Assembly: GCA_022822525.1 (NCBI GenBank)
Contig: JAJEBN010000017.1
Location: 1-64,000 of the forward strand
Length of the DNA: 64,000 nucleotides
DNA from: Acidimicrobiia bacterium
GTDB taxonomy: Bacteria; Actinomycetota; Acidimicrobiia; Acidimicrobiales; Poriferisodalaceae
Reading direction: 5' to 3'
Below are positions 28,780 to 37,676 of the stretch, one piece after another. Made by a program: the position numbers and the translations under genes. Position 1 is the first letter of the stretch; every line of letters begins with the position of its first letter. A model generated the notes under the pieces. The model did no database searches, was not told where the DNA came from, and was given only the letters and a program-made list of their open reading frames with translations.

Positions 28780-29922
28780 ATGACTGGCACTCCCTCATCG
28801 ATTTCGATACCCGCAGAACTGCGACCCGCCGACGGGCGTTTCGGCTCGGGTCCGTCCAAGGTTCGGCCCGAAGCCGTCAAGGCGCTCGAAGCACGGGCGC
28901 TCGACTACTTGGGCACGTCGCATCGTCGCACCGGCGTGCGATCTGTGGTGGGGCGGCTGCGGGCAGCCATGACCGAGCTGTTCGGACTCGGCGACGGCTG
29001 GGAGGTGGTGCTGGGCAACGGCGGCAGCACCGGCTTCTGGGACGCAGCGGCCTTCTCGATGATCGAGCGGCGCGCCCAGCACCTGACCTTCGGCGAGTTC
29101 TCCGAGAAGTTCTCAGCGGTCACTGCTGCCGCACCGCACCTGGACGACCCAGCAGTGATCACGGCGCCCTACGGCAGCCACCCCGTGCCCGAGCTCGATG
29201 CCGGGATCGATACGTACGCGCTGACGCACAACGAGACGTCGACCGGCGTGGCGATGTCTGTGGCGCAACCGCAGTTGGGAGCATCCCGGCACGGCACCCC
29301 GCCGGCACTCGTCATGGTCGACGCGACGTCGGCGGCCGGTGCAATGACGTGGGATCCCCGCGATGTCGACTGCTACTACTTCGCCCCGCAGAAGGCGTTT
29401 GCGGCCGATGGCGGGTTGTTCATCGCGCTGTGCTCGCCGGCCGCGATCGAGCGGATCGAGCGGATCGATGCTTCAGGTCGCTATAAGCCCGCCACGCTCG
29501 ACCTGGCGATCGCCGCCCGCAATTCCCGCCAGGATCAGACATACAACACGCCGGCGCTGGCCACGATCCTGCTGACGCTCGAGACCGCCGAGTGGATGCT
29601 CGACGGCGGCGGGCTCGCCTGGGCCGCCTCGCGTTCGGCGACCTCCAGCGGTGCCGTTTATGACTGGGCAGCAGACCGCGATTTCGCTTCGCCATTCGTC
29701 GCGGACGAGGCCATGCGCTCCCCCGTCGTGTGCACCATCGACTTCGAGGGGGTCAGCGCGGACGACATCGCTGCGGCACTGCGGGCTAACGACATCGTCG
29801 ACACCGAGGGCTACCGCAAGCTGGGCCGCAACCAGCTCCGCATCGCCGCGTTCCCCGCCATCGAGCCCTCAGACGCCGAGGCCCTCACCGCCTGCATCGA
29901 CTACATCGTCGAACGGCTCTGA
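28780..29922 (+). CDS. serC: Phosphoserine aminotransferase, actinobacterial type
   Basis: 380 residues. PLP enzyme converting 3-phosphohydroxypyruvate to phosphoserine, the second step of serine synthesis. It matches the mycobacterial-style Ser[14 protein letters not shown] near the start, [43 protein letters not shown], and the PLP lysine in [15 protein letters not shown]. The conserved [14 protein letters not shown] lies near the C-terminus. It is divergent from the serA/aminotransferase pair, with 185 bp between the two start codons. No strong ribosome site precedes ATG 28780. Convergent with the RDD gene. Confidence 0.94.
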   Translation: MTGTPSSISIPAELRPADGRFGSGPSKVRPEAVKALEARALDYLGTSHRRTGVRSVVGRLRAAMTELFGLGDGWEVVLGNGGSTGFWDAAAFSMIERRAQHLTFGEFSEKFSAVTAAAPHLDDPAVITAPYGSHPVPELDAGIDTYALTHNETSTGVAMSVAQPQLGASRHGTPPALVMVDATSAAGAMTWDPRDVDCYYFAPQKAFAADGGLFIALCSPAAIERIERIDASGRYKPATLDLAIAARNSRQDQTYNTPALATILLTLETAEWMLDGGGLAWAASRSATSSGAVYDWAADRDFASPFVADEAMRSPVVCTIDFEGVSADDIAAALRANDIVDTEGYRKLGRNQLRIAAFPAIEPSDAEALTACIDYIVERL

Positions 29923-29973
29923 CTCCCCTGCCAGCAGCCCAGCCGAGCGGGCGGCATGACCGCTGCCGACAAC

Positions 29974-29989
29974 GCAGCCGAGCGGCTGC
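29974..29989. terminator. Possible convergent hairpin between serC and the RDD gene
   Basis: A 6-bp perfect stem (gcagcc/ggctgc) with a 4-nt loop in the 85-bp gap between two converging genes. No T-run follows in either direction, so it is only a weak candidate terminator. Confidence 0.3.
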
Positions 29990-30007
29990 AAGGCCGCAGC
30001 ACTGGGC

Positions 30008-30523
30008 TCAAACCTTGGTGACCAGCGTTCCAGCGGCTTTGTCGTGCCAGCCTTGGTAGACGCGATCCCACGTTGCGCTGACGTAGCAGAGGATCGACAG
30101 GAGCCAGCCCACCAAGGGGATGAGCGCGAGCAGTCCGGGAATCGCCCATCGACCAAACGCCTTGCCCCATCCGGGCAAACCGCCATGTGCCGCGTGGATC
30201 ACCTTGATGCCGATCATTCGCTTGCCCAAGGTCTGGCCCCACAGCGCGATCTGCACCACTTCGTAACCCACACCGACGATGAGGCTGACAAGGATGCTCG
30301 TCACACCGAAGCCCGAAAAATCAGCCGCGTCGCTCGAATTCCACATTGAGGCCAGCAAGAAGAACAGCGCGACGAGCACAACTGCCACGATGATCGCGTC
30401 GAGCACGCGAGCGCCGAATCGAGCGCCGATTCGGGCCAACTCGACGGTCTCGCCGGATCCGAGCTCAGCCCAGCCAGTCCGTCGGTTTCGGTCGTGGGAT
30501 GGGGGCTCGCCGTAATCGCTCAT
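30008..30523 (-). CDS. RDD family membrane protein
   Basis: 171 residues. Three or four hydrophobic segments and the RDD signature: RIGARFGARVLDAIIVAVV at the start of the domain (conserved Arg and Asp) and LGKRMIGIKVI before the later helices. The N-terminal ~30 residues are polar. ATG 30523 is fixed by GGAGG six bases upstream; the TTG just before it is not needed. RDD proteins are small membrane proteins of mostly unknown function, some proposed as transporters. It stands alone, convergent with serC. Confidence 0.88.
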   Translation of the reverse strand: MSDYGEPPSHDRNRRTGWAELGSGETVELARIGARFGARVLDAIIVAVVLVALFFLLASMWNSSDAADFSGFGVTSILVSLIVGVGYEVVQIALWGQTLGKRMIGIKVIHAAHGGLPGWGKAFGRWAIPGLLALIPLVGWLLSILCYVSATWDRVYQGWHDKAAGTLVTKV

Positions 30524-30621
30524 CAATGGCCTCCGCCGTCGTGGATGCAGTCGACAGATTCGAGCGCGAACCTAGCGCGCTCTGGAATATCCGCTTCGGC
30601 GCAGCGCCGACAATCCGGCGA

Positions 30622-31245
30622 CTAATTCAGCGATGGGTCGTCGGGATATTGCGACAGGAGGCAGGCAGGCGGACCCTGGCGTGCCAGCACGTCGTACCAG
30701 AGAGCGGAGGTGTCAGCGGTGAGGTCGCTTGACGCAGCGTCGAACACCCACCAGCACCCTGCCTCGAGTTCTCCGCGCAGCTGGCCAGGACCCCAGCCGG
30801 CGTGCCCTCCATAGATGCGCACCGCGACGACGTCGGTGTCGAGCTCTGAGGGATCGGCCGTGAGGTCCACCAGACCCACTCCCCTGGCGACTGAACGCCA
30901 GACGCCGCCAGCTTCAGACGATTCGCTCGTGGCGCTGGGAGGCGGCCGCTCGTGTGCAGCGGGCGGAGCCAGGGTCGTTCCGAGGGCGAGCAGTCCCTGC
31001 GGCTCCACCGGTCCGCCGAGCCCGACGGCCGCGCCTTCGGAGAAGCGCGGCGCCCAGCGCGGCACAGCCGCCGCGCACGAGATTTCTGAGTTGCGGTTGA
31101 TGACGACGCCGAGCGTGCCCGCTTCTTGATGCTCGATCACAAACACGACCGTGCGATCGAAGTTGGGGTCAACCAGGCGCGGTGTCGCGACCAGCAGGTC
31201 ACCCGCCCGGGGCACCCGCACCGGCGTCGCGACAACTTCGACCAC
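30622..31245 (-). CDS. YqgE/AlgH family protein (UPF0301)
   Basis: 207 residues, GTG start. Typical YqgE/AlgH landmarks: GDLLVATPRLVDPNFDRTVV, HQEAGTLGVVINRNSE, a GGPVEPQGLLAL block, and VRIYGGHAGWGPGQLRGELE near the C-terminus. A Pro/Ser-rich insertion lies in the middle. The biochemical role is unknown in most bacteria. It lies downstream of ilvC on the same strand, 79 bp after its stop, and may be read through from the ilv operon. Confidence 0.92.
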   Translation of the reverse strand: MVEVVATPVRVPRAGDLLVATPRLVDPNFDRTVVFVIEHQEAGTLGVVINRNSEISCAAAVPRWAPRFSEGAAVGLGGPVEPQGLLALGTTLAPPAAHERPPPSATSESSEAGGVWRSVARGVGLVDLTADPSELDTDVVAVRIYGGHAGWGPGQLRGELEAGCWWVFDAASSDLTADTSALWYDVLARQGPPACLLSQYPDDPSLN

Positions 31246-31324
31246 GCCTCGATTCTGCCACCACGCCGCCGTGTCGCAGGCGCCCAGATCCGGGCGCGCC
31301 GCCCGCTGCGCAGCGCTCGCAGGC

Positions 31325-32362
31325 TTAGGAGACGGCGCCGCCGGAGGCCGCGGTCACGTCCTGGCGTCCCGCGGTGATCCACGGCATCATCGCCCGCAGC
31401 TCAGCACCGACCTGCTCGATCGGATGCTGCTTGCCCTCCTCGACCATGCGGCGGTAGTTCGGCAGGCCGTTGCGGTTCTCGTCGATCCACTCCCGGGCGA
31501 AGCTGCCGTCCTGGATCTCGGCGAGGATTCGCTTCATCTCGGCACGAGTCTCGTCGGTGATGATGCGTGCGCCGCGGGTCATATCGCCGTACTCGGCTGT
31601 GGTCGAGATGGAGTAGCGCATGCCCGAGATGCCGGCCTCGTAGATGAAGTCGACGATCAGCTTCACCTCGTGCAGCGTCTCGAAGTAGGCCGATTCGGGC
31701 TGGTAGCCCGCCTCGACCAGCGTCTCGTACCCGGCGCGGATGAGCTCGGTCAGCCCCCCGCACAGCACTACCTGCTCGCCGAACAGATCGGTCTCGGTCT
31801 CCTCCGCGAACGTCGTGGTGAGCACGCCCCCGCGAGTGCCGCCGATGCCCTTCGCATACGCCAGCGCGTCGGCCAGTGCGTGCCCGGTGGCGTCGCGGTG
31901 AATGGCGACGAGCGCCGGGACGCCGCCGCCCTCGACGTAGGTGCGCCGCACATTGTGACCGGGACCCTTCGGGGCAATCATCCACACATCGACCTCATCG
32001 GGCGGGCTGATCTGGCCGAAGTGGATGTTGAAGCCGTGGGAGAACGCGATCGCGTTGCCGGGCTGCAGATTCGGTGCGATCGACTCGTCGTAGATGGCGG
32101 CCTGATCAGTGTCGGGCAATGCCATCATGACGATGCCGGCTTCGGCCGTCGCCGTCGCCACATCAGCAACGCGCAGGCCTTCGGCTTCGGCCTTCGGGCG
32201 CGACGATGAACCCTCTCGCAGCCCGACGATGACGTCCACACCGCTGTCACGCAGGTTCAAGGCATGCGCGTGACCCTGGGAGCCATAGCCCATGACGGCC
32301 ACGGTGCGGCCGGCCAGCTGGCCGAGGTCTGCGTCTTCTTCGTAATAGATGGTCGCGGGCAT
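31325..32362 (-). CDS. ilvC: Ketol-acid reductoisomerase, class I
   Basis: 345 residues, the short class I form. Converts acetolactate and acetohydroxybutyrate to dihydroxy acids for Val/Leu/Ile. NADP-binding loop [19 protein letters not shown] and the downstream RE.SSSR segment; catalytic region [20 protein letters not shown]; metal-binding acidic residues in [13 protein letters not shown] and [20 protein letters not shown] 32362 has a strong GGAGGGG site, so the in-frame start at 32386 is rejected. Last biosynthetic gene of the ilvBNC operon, 46 bp after ilvN. Confidence 0.97.
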   Translation of the reverse strand: MPATIYYEEDADLGQLAGRTVAVMGYGSQGHAHALNLRDSGVDVIVGLREGSSSRPKAEAEGLRVADVATATAEAGIVMMALPDTDQAAIYDESIAPNLQPGNAIAFSHGFNIHFGQISPPDEVDVWMIAPKGPGHNVRRTYVEGGGVPALVAIHRDATGHALADALAYAKGIGGTRGGVLTTTFAEETETDLFGEQVVLCGGLTELIRAGYETLVEAGYQPESAYFETLHEVKLIVDFIYEAGISGMRYSISTTAEYGDMTRGARIITDETRAEMKRILAEIQDGSFAREWIDENRNGLPNYRRMVEEGKQHPIEQVGAELRAMMPWITAGRQDVTAASGGAVS

Positions 32363-32408
32363 TCTTGCTGTTCCCCTCCGAATCAATGTTGGCGGGAGTC
32401 TGCCAGTC

Positions 32409-32978
32409 TCAGGCGGTCATGCCGACAGCGGGCTCATCCGCGTCGAGCGCTCGAAGCGCGATGCGGCCGGTGCGCTGCAGTACGTGCAAGCCGAACGGGC
32501 GCAGCTGACGCTCGCACCGGTCGAGCCGGTCCGGATGCGCGCTCACGCTCACAATGGCCTCGCCGTCGGCCTGATCGAGCACTTCCCCGCCGTACTCGGA
32601 GATCACATCGGTGACCGCCTCGAGGTCGACAGCGCCGACGCGAGCCAGCATCAGTTCCCGCTCGAGCGAGTCGGACGGGTGCAGCTCGCTGATGTTGATC
32701 ACGTTGACCAGCTTGTCGAGCTGCTTCGCGATCTGGTTGACGTCGGTGTTGTGGACGTCCACCACGATGGTGATGCGGCTGTATTCGGGATCGGCTGTGG
32801 GAGCCACCGCCAGCGAGAAGATATTGAAGCCGCGCCGGCTGAACAGCCCGGCAATCCGCGCCAGCACACCGAACTTGTTCTCGACGATCGCCGCGAAAAT
32901 GTGCAGGTCGGGTTCCTGCGGCAGGCTCACCACCGCAGTTTCCTCAGGGGACAGATTCGTGCCCTGCGCACCGCTCAT
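32409..32978 (-). CDS. ilvN: Acetolactate synthase regulatory (small) subunit
   Basis: 189 residues. N-terminal ACT domain that binds valine and confers feedback inhibition ([34 protein letters not shown]), followed by the C-terminal ALS_ss domain ([20 protein letters not shown]). About 20 residues precede the ACT domain. Its ATG overlaps the ilvB stop by 4 nt (ATGA), consistent with stoichiometric translation of the holoenzyme. Confidence 0.96.
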   Translation of the reverse strand: MSGAQGTNLSPEETAVVSLPQEPDLHIFAAIVENKFGVLARIAGLFSRRGFNIFSLAVAPTADPEYSRITIVVDVHNTDVNQIAKQLDKLVNVINISELHPSDSLERELMLARVGAVDLEAVTDVISEYGGEVLDQADGEAIVSVSAHPDRLDRCERQLRPFGLHVLQRTGRIALRALDADEPAVGMTA

Positions 32979-34729
32979 GACGGAGCCGTGCCCTTCAGCG
33001 CCGCATCGGCGTCGCCTTCGGGGCCGAGAATGATGTCGTCATTGGAGCCGCCCGCCGGCACCATCGGGTACACCTTCTCGTCGGTGTCGACCCGGAAGTC
33101 GATCACCACCGGGCGGTCGTTGACAGCATTCGCCTTGGTGATGGCAGGCACGACTTCCTCAGCCGATTCCACCCGGATGCCGACACAGCCCATGGCTTCG
33201 GCCCAGCCCACGTAATCGGGGTGATCGGCGCTGAGATACACCTCGCTGTAGCGCTCCGCGTAGAACAGCTCCTGCCACTGGCGCACCATGCCGAGGTAGG
33301 CGTTGTTGAGGATGCCTACCTTGACCGGGATGTTCTCGGCGCTGGCCGAGATCAGCTCCTGCGCGGTCATCTGGAAGCAGCCGTCCCCGTCGATGGCCCA
33401 CACCGTCCGGTCCGGACGGCCCACCTTGGCGCCGATGGCCGCGGGCACCGCGAATCCCATCGTGCCGAGGCCGCCGGAGTTCACCCAGGTGTAGGGGTAG
33501 TCGAACTGCCAGAACTGGCTCGCCCACATCTGGTGCTGGCCCACTCCCGCCACGACGATCGTGTCGTCGGGAGTGTGATCGCGCAGCTGCTCCACCACGT
33601 ACTGCGGCTTGAGGGGGTGTCCCCCTGACGGCTGGTCATAGCTCAGGGGGAATTGCTCCTGCCAGCCCGAAACGGTCGACTTCCACGCTGAGCGATCTGC
33701 CAGCGCATCGGTGGCTGCGCTGCCGTCACTGGGGCGCAGGGCTGCGATCAGCGCTTCGACGGCCACCTTGGCGTCACCCACGATCGCCACGTCGGGCACC
33801 CGCACCTTGCCGTGCTCGGCGGGGTCGATGTCGACGTGGATGACCTTCGCGTCGGGGGCGAAGTGCGCGGGGTTGCCGGTGACCCGGTCGTCGAAACGCG
33901 CGCCGAGGTTGATGAGCAGGTCGGCCTGCTGCATCGCCGTCACCGCGGTGTAGTTGCCGTGCATGCCGGGCATCCCCAGGCACAACCGGTGGCGGTCGGG
34001 AAAGACGCCGCGCGCCATCAGCGTCGTCACCACATGGATGTCGCACATCTCGGCGAGCTCGCGCAGCGCTTCGGCCGCCCGGGCCTTCAGCAGGCCGCCG
34101 CCGGCGTAGATGACCGGGCGCTCAGCGGTACGGATGAGCTGCACCGCCTCGGCGATCGCGGCCGCGTCGACGTCGCGCTGAGGCTGGTAGCCCGGCAGGT
34201 CGACGCTGTCAGGCCAGTACCAGGTCATCATCGCGTTGCTGACGTCCTTGGGCAGGTCGATCAGCACCGGGCCGGGCCGTCCCGTCGTCGCGATGTGGAA
34301 TGCCTCGGCCACGATGCGCGGGATGTCGGCTGGGTCGGTCACGAGGTAGTTGTGCTTGGTGACCGCCATGGTGATGCCGGTGGTGTCGCACTCTTGGAAG
34401 GCATCTGAGCCGATGGCCGACATGGCCACCTGGCCGGTCACCACCACCAGGGGAATCGAGTCCATGAACGCGTCGCACAGCGGCGTCACGATGTTGGTGG
34501 CCGCCGGACCGCTGGTGACCATCGCGACGCCGGGCTTGCCGGTGACGTGCGCGTAGCCCTGCGCCATGTGGCCCGCGCCCTGCTCGTGGCGGACCAGCAC
34601 ATGGCGGATCGACGAGTCCAGAACGGGGTCGTACACCGGGAGGATCGCGCCGCCGGGCAGGCCGAACATCACCTCGACACCGCTCATCTCGAGGCTTCGC
34701 ATCAAGGCCTGAGCGCCGGTCAGCTCCAT
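32975..34729 (-). CDS. ilvB: Acetolactate synthase catalytic (large) subunit
   Basis: 584 residues. ThDP enzyme making acetolactate or acetohydroxybutyrate. The ThDP-activating Glu lies in [14 protein letters not shown], the FAD-binding middle domain contains [16 protein letters not shown]-like sequence, and the Mg-ThDP motif is [12 protein letters not shown]...[11 protein letters not shown]. Start ATG 34729 with AGGAGAG upstream. It is preceded by a leader with a short peptide and a hairpin typical of attenuation. First structural gene of ilvBNC. Confidence 0.97.
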   Translation of the reverse strand: MELTGAQALMRSLEMSGVEVMFGLPGGAILPVYDPVLDSSIRHVLVRHEQGAGHMAQGYAHVTGKPGVAMVTSGPAATNIVTPLCDAFMDSIPLVVVTGQVAMSAIGSDAFQECDTTGITMAVTKHNYLVTDPADIPRIVAEAFHIATTGRPGPVLIDLPKDVSNAMMTWYWPDSVDLPGYQPQRDVDAAAIAEAVQLIRTAERPVIYAGGGLLKARAAEALRELAEMCDIHVVTTLMARGVFPDRHRLCLGMPGMHGNYTAVTAMQQADLLINLGARFDDRVTGNPAHFAPDAKVIHVDIDPAEHGKVRVPDVAIVGDAKVAVEALIAALRPSDGSAATDALADRSAWKSTVSGWQEQFPLSYDQPSGGHPLKPQYVVEQLRDHTPDDTIVVAGVGQHQMWASQFWQFDYPYTWVNSGGLGTMGFAVPAAIGAKVGRPDRTVWAIDGDGCFQMTAQELISASAENIPVKVGILNNAYLGMVRQWQELFYAERYSEVYLSADHPDYVGWAEAMGCVGIRVESAEEVVPAITKANAVNDRPVVIDFRVDTDEKVYPMVPAGGSNDDIILGPEGDADAALKGTAPS

Positions 34730-34754
34730 CGATTCTCTCCTGAACAGACTGTGT

Positions 34755-34814
34755 CCACAAACAAGAGCGCCTCCCGAGCGGGAGGCAGGGCGAGCGCGTC
34801 GAGACGGGCTCGCC
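34755..34814 (-). terminator. Predicted transcription attenuator in the ilvB leader
   Basis: Two hairpins lie between the leader peptide and ilvB. The first pairs 34808-34814 with 34789-34795 (7 bp) and begins at the last base of the leader stop codon. The second, 34769-34786, is a perfect 7-bp GC stem (gcctccc/gggaggc) with a 4-nt loop. On the transcript it is followed by a U-rich stretch (CUUGUUUG), making it terminator-like. A ribosome stalled at the Val-Val-Leu codons would cover or free the first hairpin. Fold judged by eye. Confidence 0.65.
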
Positions 34815-34864
34815 TAGGCAAGTACCACCCCGGTGCACTCAAACAGGCGTGCTGGCGCGTGCAT
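34814..34864 (-). CDS. Putative leader peptide of ilvBNC
   Basis: Sixteen codons, MHAPARLFECTGVVLA, then TAG. The last codons before the stop are Gly-Val-Val-Leu-Ala, giving the branched-chain codon cluster expected of an ilv attenuation peptide. It ends at the base of the first leader hairpin, 84 bp before ilvB. There is no Shine-Dalgarno; a promoter-like pair places the transcription start at or next to this ATG, so it may be translated leaderless, as in other actinobacteria. Too short to prove by sequence alone. Confidence 0.6.
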   Translation of the reverse strand: MHAPARLFECTGVVLA

Positions 34865-34870
34865 CGACTC

Positions 34871-34899
34871 ATTCTGTCGTGCTCATCGTGCAGCCACAA
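34871..34899 (-). promoter_or_regulatory. Candidate promoter of the ilvBNC leader
   Basis: On the minus strand, TTGTGG (34894-34899) and CAGAAT (34871-34876) are separated by exactly 17 bp. They match the sigma-70-type -35 in 3 of 6 and the -10 in 4 of 6 positions. Six bases then lead to the leader-peptide ATG at 34864, so transcription would start at about that A. Confidence 0.45.
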
Positions 34900-34966
34900 C
34901 CTTGCCCGCGGCTGCCGACGACCGAAGCCTGCTCGCCCGAACACCGAGCGCGCGTACATTGACCGG

Positions 34967-36307
34967 GTGCCCCGCAGACGGCTGTTCAGCCTTGTGGCCT
35001 GCGCAGTGGCGATGGCGACCGGGGCCATTGCGGCCGGCTGCTCCGGCATCGACGACAGCACCGGCCCGGACATCGGCAATCCCGCGGGCAGCACCGCTGC
35101 CGCCGTGACCGACCCCGCCACGACGCTGCCGCTCACCCAGACGCCCGAATACGTGGCGTCCAATACGCCCTGTCCCGCGGGCCTGCCCGAGATCGGCGCC
35201 CTCGCCCTCGCGCAGGCTGCACCCGGTCGCACCGTGACGCTGGAGCCGTTCGTGGACCTGCCCGAGGCCACCGTCATGGCATTCGATCCGGCGGCAGCCG
35301 GCGCAGGCGCCCTCGACGGCGGGTTCATCGGCGACCGCCGGGGACGCATCTGGCACTTCGCGATCGACGGGACCCACAGCGCCGTGCTCAGCGACGAGCC
35401 GGTGGCGGATTTCTCGTCGAACACCGCGGCCCAGCACGACCAGGGACTGGTCGGCATGACCTTCGGGCCGACCGGACGGCTCTGGATCAACCGCACCGAC
35501 CGCCATGGAGGCAGCGTGGTGACGGCGCTCACACCGGACGCCGATCGCTCCGGGCTGCAGGGCGAATCCGCTGACCTGCTGGTGGTGTCCCAGACCAACG
35601 CCCAGCACAACGGCGGCGCCCTGGTATTCGGGCCGGACGGGCTGCTGTATGTGTCCTTCGGCGACGGCGGCGGCCTCGGCGACCCGCATCATCACGGTCA
35701 GAACCTCTCGACGCCGCTCGGCGCGATCCTGCGCTTTGCCGTCGACGGCGGCGGCAGCGACGACGCCGGCGACTGGCGGCTGGTGCCGGCCCCGGGCAAC
35801 CCAGACCTCGGCACCGCCAGCGACCCGCACATCTGGGCCTACGGAGCTCGCAACCCGTTCCAGATCTCCCTCGACGAGGTCACCGGCACGCTGTGGGTCG
35901 CCGATGTCGGCCAGCAGTGCATGGAGGAAGTGACCGTTCTCGGGCTCGACGAGGCCGGGGCCAACCTGGGCTGGAACTCCTATGAGGGCAGCCGGCGCTT
36001 CGTGGGCGACGAGCTCGACGACCATCGCGGGCCCGACTTCGAGTACCGGCACGGGCGCGGCCTGTGCGCGGTCATCGGCGGGCACGTCTACCGCGGCAGC
36101 GAGCTGGACTGGCTGACCGGGCGCTACGTGTTCGCCGATCTCTGCGGCGGCGACATCTATGCGGTTGCCGTGCAGCCGGGCACCGGGCCCGATGAGGTGT
36201 GGAGTCTCGGCGTCAGCACACCCCGGCCGGTCGGCTTCGGTGTGGACACCGCCGGCGAGCTGTACGTGATCGACATCGAGACCGGCGTGTGGCGCCTCGC
36301 CGGATGA
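34967..36307 (+). CDS. PQQ-dependent sugar dehydrogenase-like lipoprotein (GSDH beta-propeller)
   Basis: 446 residues from GTG 34967. Signal peptide with Arg-rich start and lipobox AAGC, then a Ser/Thr/Pro linker. The six-bladed GSDH-type propeller follows: QGLVGMTFGP, NGGALVFGPDGLLYVSFGDGG, LGAILRF, WAYGARNPFQISLDEVTG, VADVGQQCMEEV, LGWNSYEG, GGHVYRG and YVFADLCGGDIYAV. Probably exported and membrane-anchored, oxidising a sugar or other alcohol with PQQ, though PQQ use is not certain in this family. TACATT lies 6 bp before the GTG with no Shine-Dalgarno, hinting at a leaderless transcript. Divergent from ilvBNC. Confidence 0.88.
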   Translation: MPRRRLFSLVACAVAMATGAIAAGCSGIDDSTGPDIGNPAGSTAAAVTDPATTLPLTQTPEYVASNTPCPAGLPEIGALALAQAAPGRTVTLEPFVDLPEATVMAFDPAAAGAGALDGGFIGDRRGRIWHFAIDGTHSAVLSDEPVADFSSNTAAQHDQGLVGMTFGPTGRLWINRTDRHGGSVVTALTPDADRSGLQGESADLLVVSQTNAQHNGGALVFGPDGLLYVSFGDGGGLGDPHHHGQNLSTPLGAILRFAVDGGGSDDAGDWRLVPAPGNPDLGTASDPHIWAYGARNPFQISLDEVTGTLWVADVGQQCMEEVTVLGLDEAGANLGWNSYEGSRRFVGDELDDHRGPDFEYRHGRGLCAVIGGHVYRGSELDWLTGRYVFADLCGGDIYAVAVQPGTGPDEVWSLGVSTPRPVGFGVDTAGELYVIDIETGVWRLAG

Positions 36308-36341
36308 CGCACGCAGCACCGACCGGGCCCGGGACGTAGGC

Positions 36342-37652
36342 GTGTTTCGACGCACGGTCTACGACCGGGAGATCCTGCTGCTGGCCGTGCCGGCGTTCGG
36401 CGCGCTCATCGCCGAGCCGCTGTACGTGCTCACCGACAGGGCGATCGTCGGAAGGCTCGGCACGCCCGAGCTCGCCGGGCTTGCGATCGCATCGGCCATC
36501 CTGCTCAGTGCCCACGCAATCCTGATCTTCCTCGCCTACGGCACGACCGGCCTCGTCGGCCGGCTGGTCGGCGCCGGATCGCTGCGGCGAGCAGCCGAAC
36601 AGGGCATCGCCGGCATGTGGCTGTCGATCGGGCTGGGCGTGGTGTTCAGCCTGGGCATGTGGGCCGGCTCGGGCTATCTCGTCGGCGTGTTCGACCCGAC
36701 CCCCGAAGTCGCTGACCACGCGCTCACATACCTGAGGATCAGCCTCATCGGCTTCACCGCGTTGCTGGCGGGGATGGCGGCCACGGGCTACCTGCGAGGC
36801 ACCCAGGACACGGTCACCCCCCTCGTGATCGCCGTGGCCTCGGCCGCAGGGAACCTGGGAATCGAGCTCGTGCTGGTGTTCGAGCTCGACATGGGCATCG
36901 CCGGCGCGGCCTGGTCGACGGTCATCGCGCAGTGGGGTGCCGCCGTGGCCTTCGCTGTCGCTGTCCATCGCCACGTCCGGGCGGTCGGTGCGCGGCTGCG
37001 GCTCGTTGGGGCCGCGGCGTGGCGCTACGCCCGTGTCGGCGCCCAGATGTTCGTGCGCACGGCATCGCTGCGGGGCGCGTTCGTGCTGGCCGCAGTGTTC
37101 GCAGCGCGTATCGGCACCACCGAGGTGGCATCGCACGAGATCGGCGTGCAGATCTGGTCGTTCTTCTCGCTCGCACTCGATGCGGTGGCGATCGCGGGTC
37201 AGGCCATGGTGGCCAAGGAACTCGGCGCCAGCCGACCCGACGTCGCCCGTGCAGCCAGCGTCAGGATGATCGGCATGAGCATCCAGCTCAGCGCGGTGTT
37301 CGGGCTGTTTCTCGTGCTGCTGCGCGGACCGCTGGCATCGATCTTCAGCAACGACCCCGCTGTCGTCGCGCTCAGCGGTTTCATCCTGCTGTTCGTGGCC
37401 GTCGCGCAGCCCGTCAATGCCGCCGCCTTCGCCTTCGACGGCATCTTCATCGGCGCCGGCGACCTGGGCTTCCTGGCAAAGGCGATGGCCGGCGCCGCGG
37501 CGGGATTCGCCATCGTCGGCGGCGCGGTGCGCATCCTGGACCTGGGCATCGGCTGGCTGTGGGTTGCGCTCACCCTGTTCATGTTCTTCCGGGCAGCGCC
37601 GCAGTGGGTTCGCTTCAGGGGCGACGCCTGGCTGCGCACCGGCGAGGACTGA
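36342..37652 (+). CDS. MATE-family efflux transporter (DinF-like)
   Basis: 436 residues, twelve hydrophobic segments in two similar halves, GTG start. MATE signatures: REILLLAVPAFGALIAEPLYVLTDRAIVGRLG at the start (shown in pieces here: LAVPAFGALIAEPLY, LTDRAIVGRLG), FLAYGTTGLVGRLVGAG, GYLRGTQDTVTPL and, in the second half, VLAAVFAARIGTTEVASHEI. This fits the DinF branch of Na+ or H+ coupled drug/metabolite exporters. It follows the propeller lipoprotein by 34 bp and may be co-transcribed. Substrate unknown. Confidence 0.92.
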   Translation: MFRRTVYDREILLLAVPAFGALIAEPLYVLTDRAIVGRLGTPELAGLAIASAILLSAHAILIFLAYGTTGLVGRLVGAGSLRRAAEQGIAGMWLSIGLGVVFSLGMWAGSGYLVGVFDPTPEVADHALTYLRISLIGFTALLAGMAATGYLRGTQDTVTPLVIAVASAAGNLGIELVLVFELDMGIAGAAWSTVIAQWGAAVAFAVAVHRHVRAVGARLRLVGAAAWRYARVGAQMFVRTASLRGAFVLAAVFAARIGTTEVASHEIGVQIWSFFSLALDAVAIAGQAMVAKELGASRPDVARAASVRMIGMSIQLSAVFGLFLVLLRGPLASIFSNDPAVVALSGFILLFVAVAQPVNAAAFAFDGIFIGAGDLGFLAKAMAGAAAGFAIVGGAVRILDLGIGWLWVALTLFMFFRAAPQWVRFRGDAWLRTGED

Positions 37653-37676
37653 GCACCCCGGCTGCTCCGCGGGGGC

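Noticed and set aside
37653-37676. GC-rich hairpin between the MATE gene and gatB as a bidirectional terminator
   Set aside because: Pairing needs a bulge and no T-run follows; too weak to list as a terminator.
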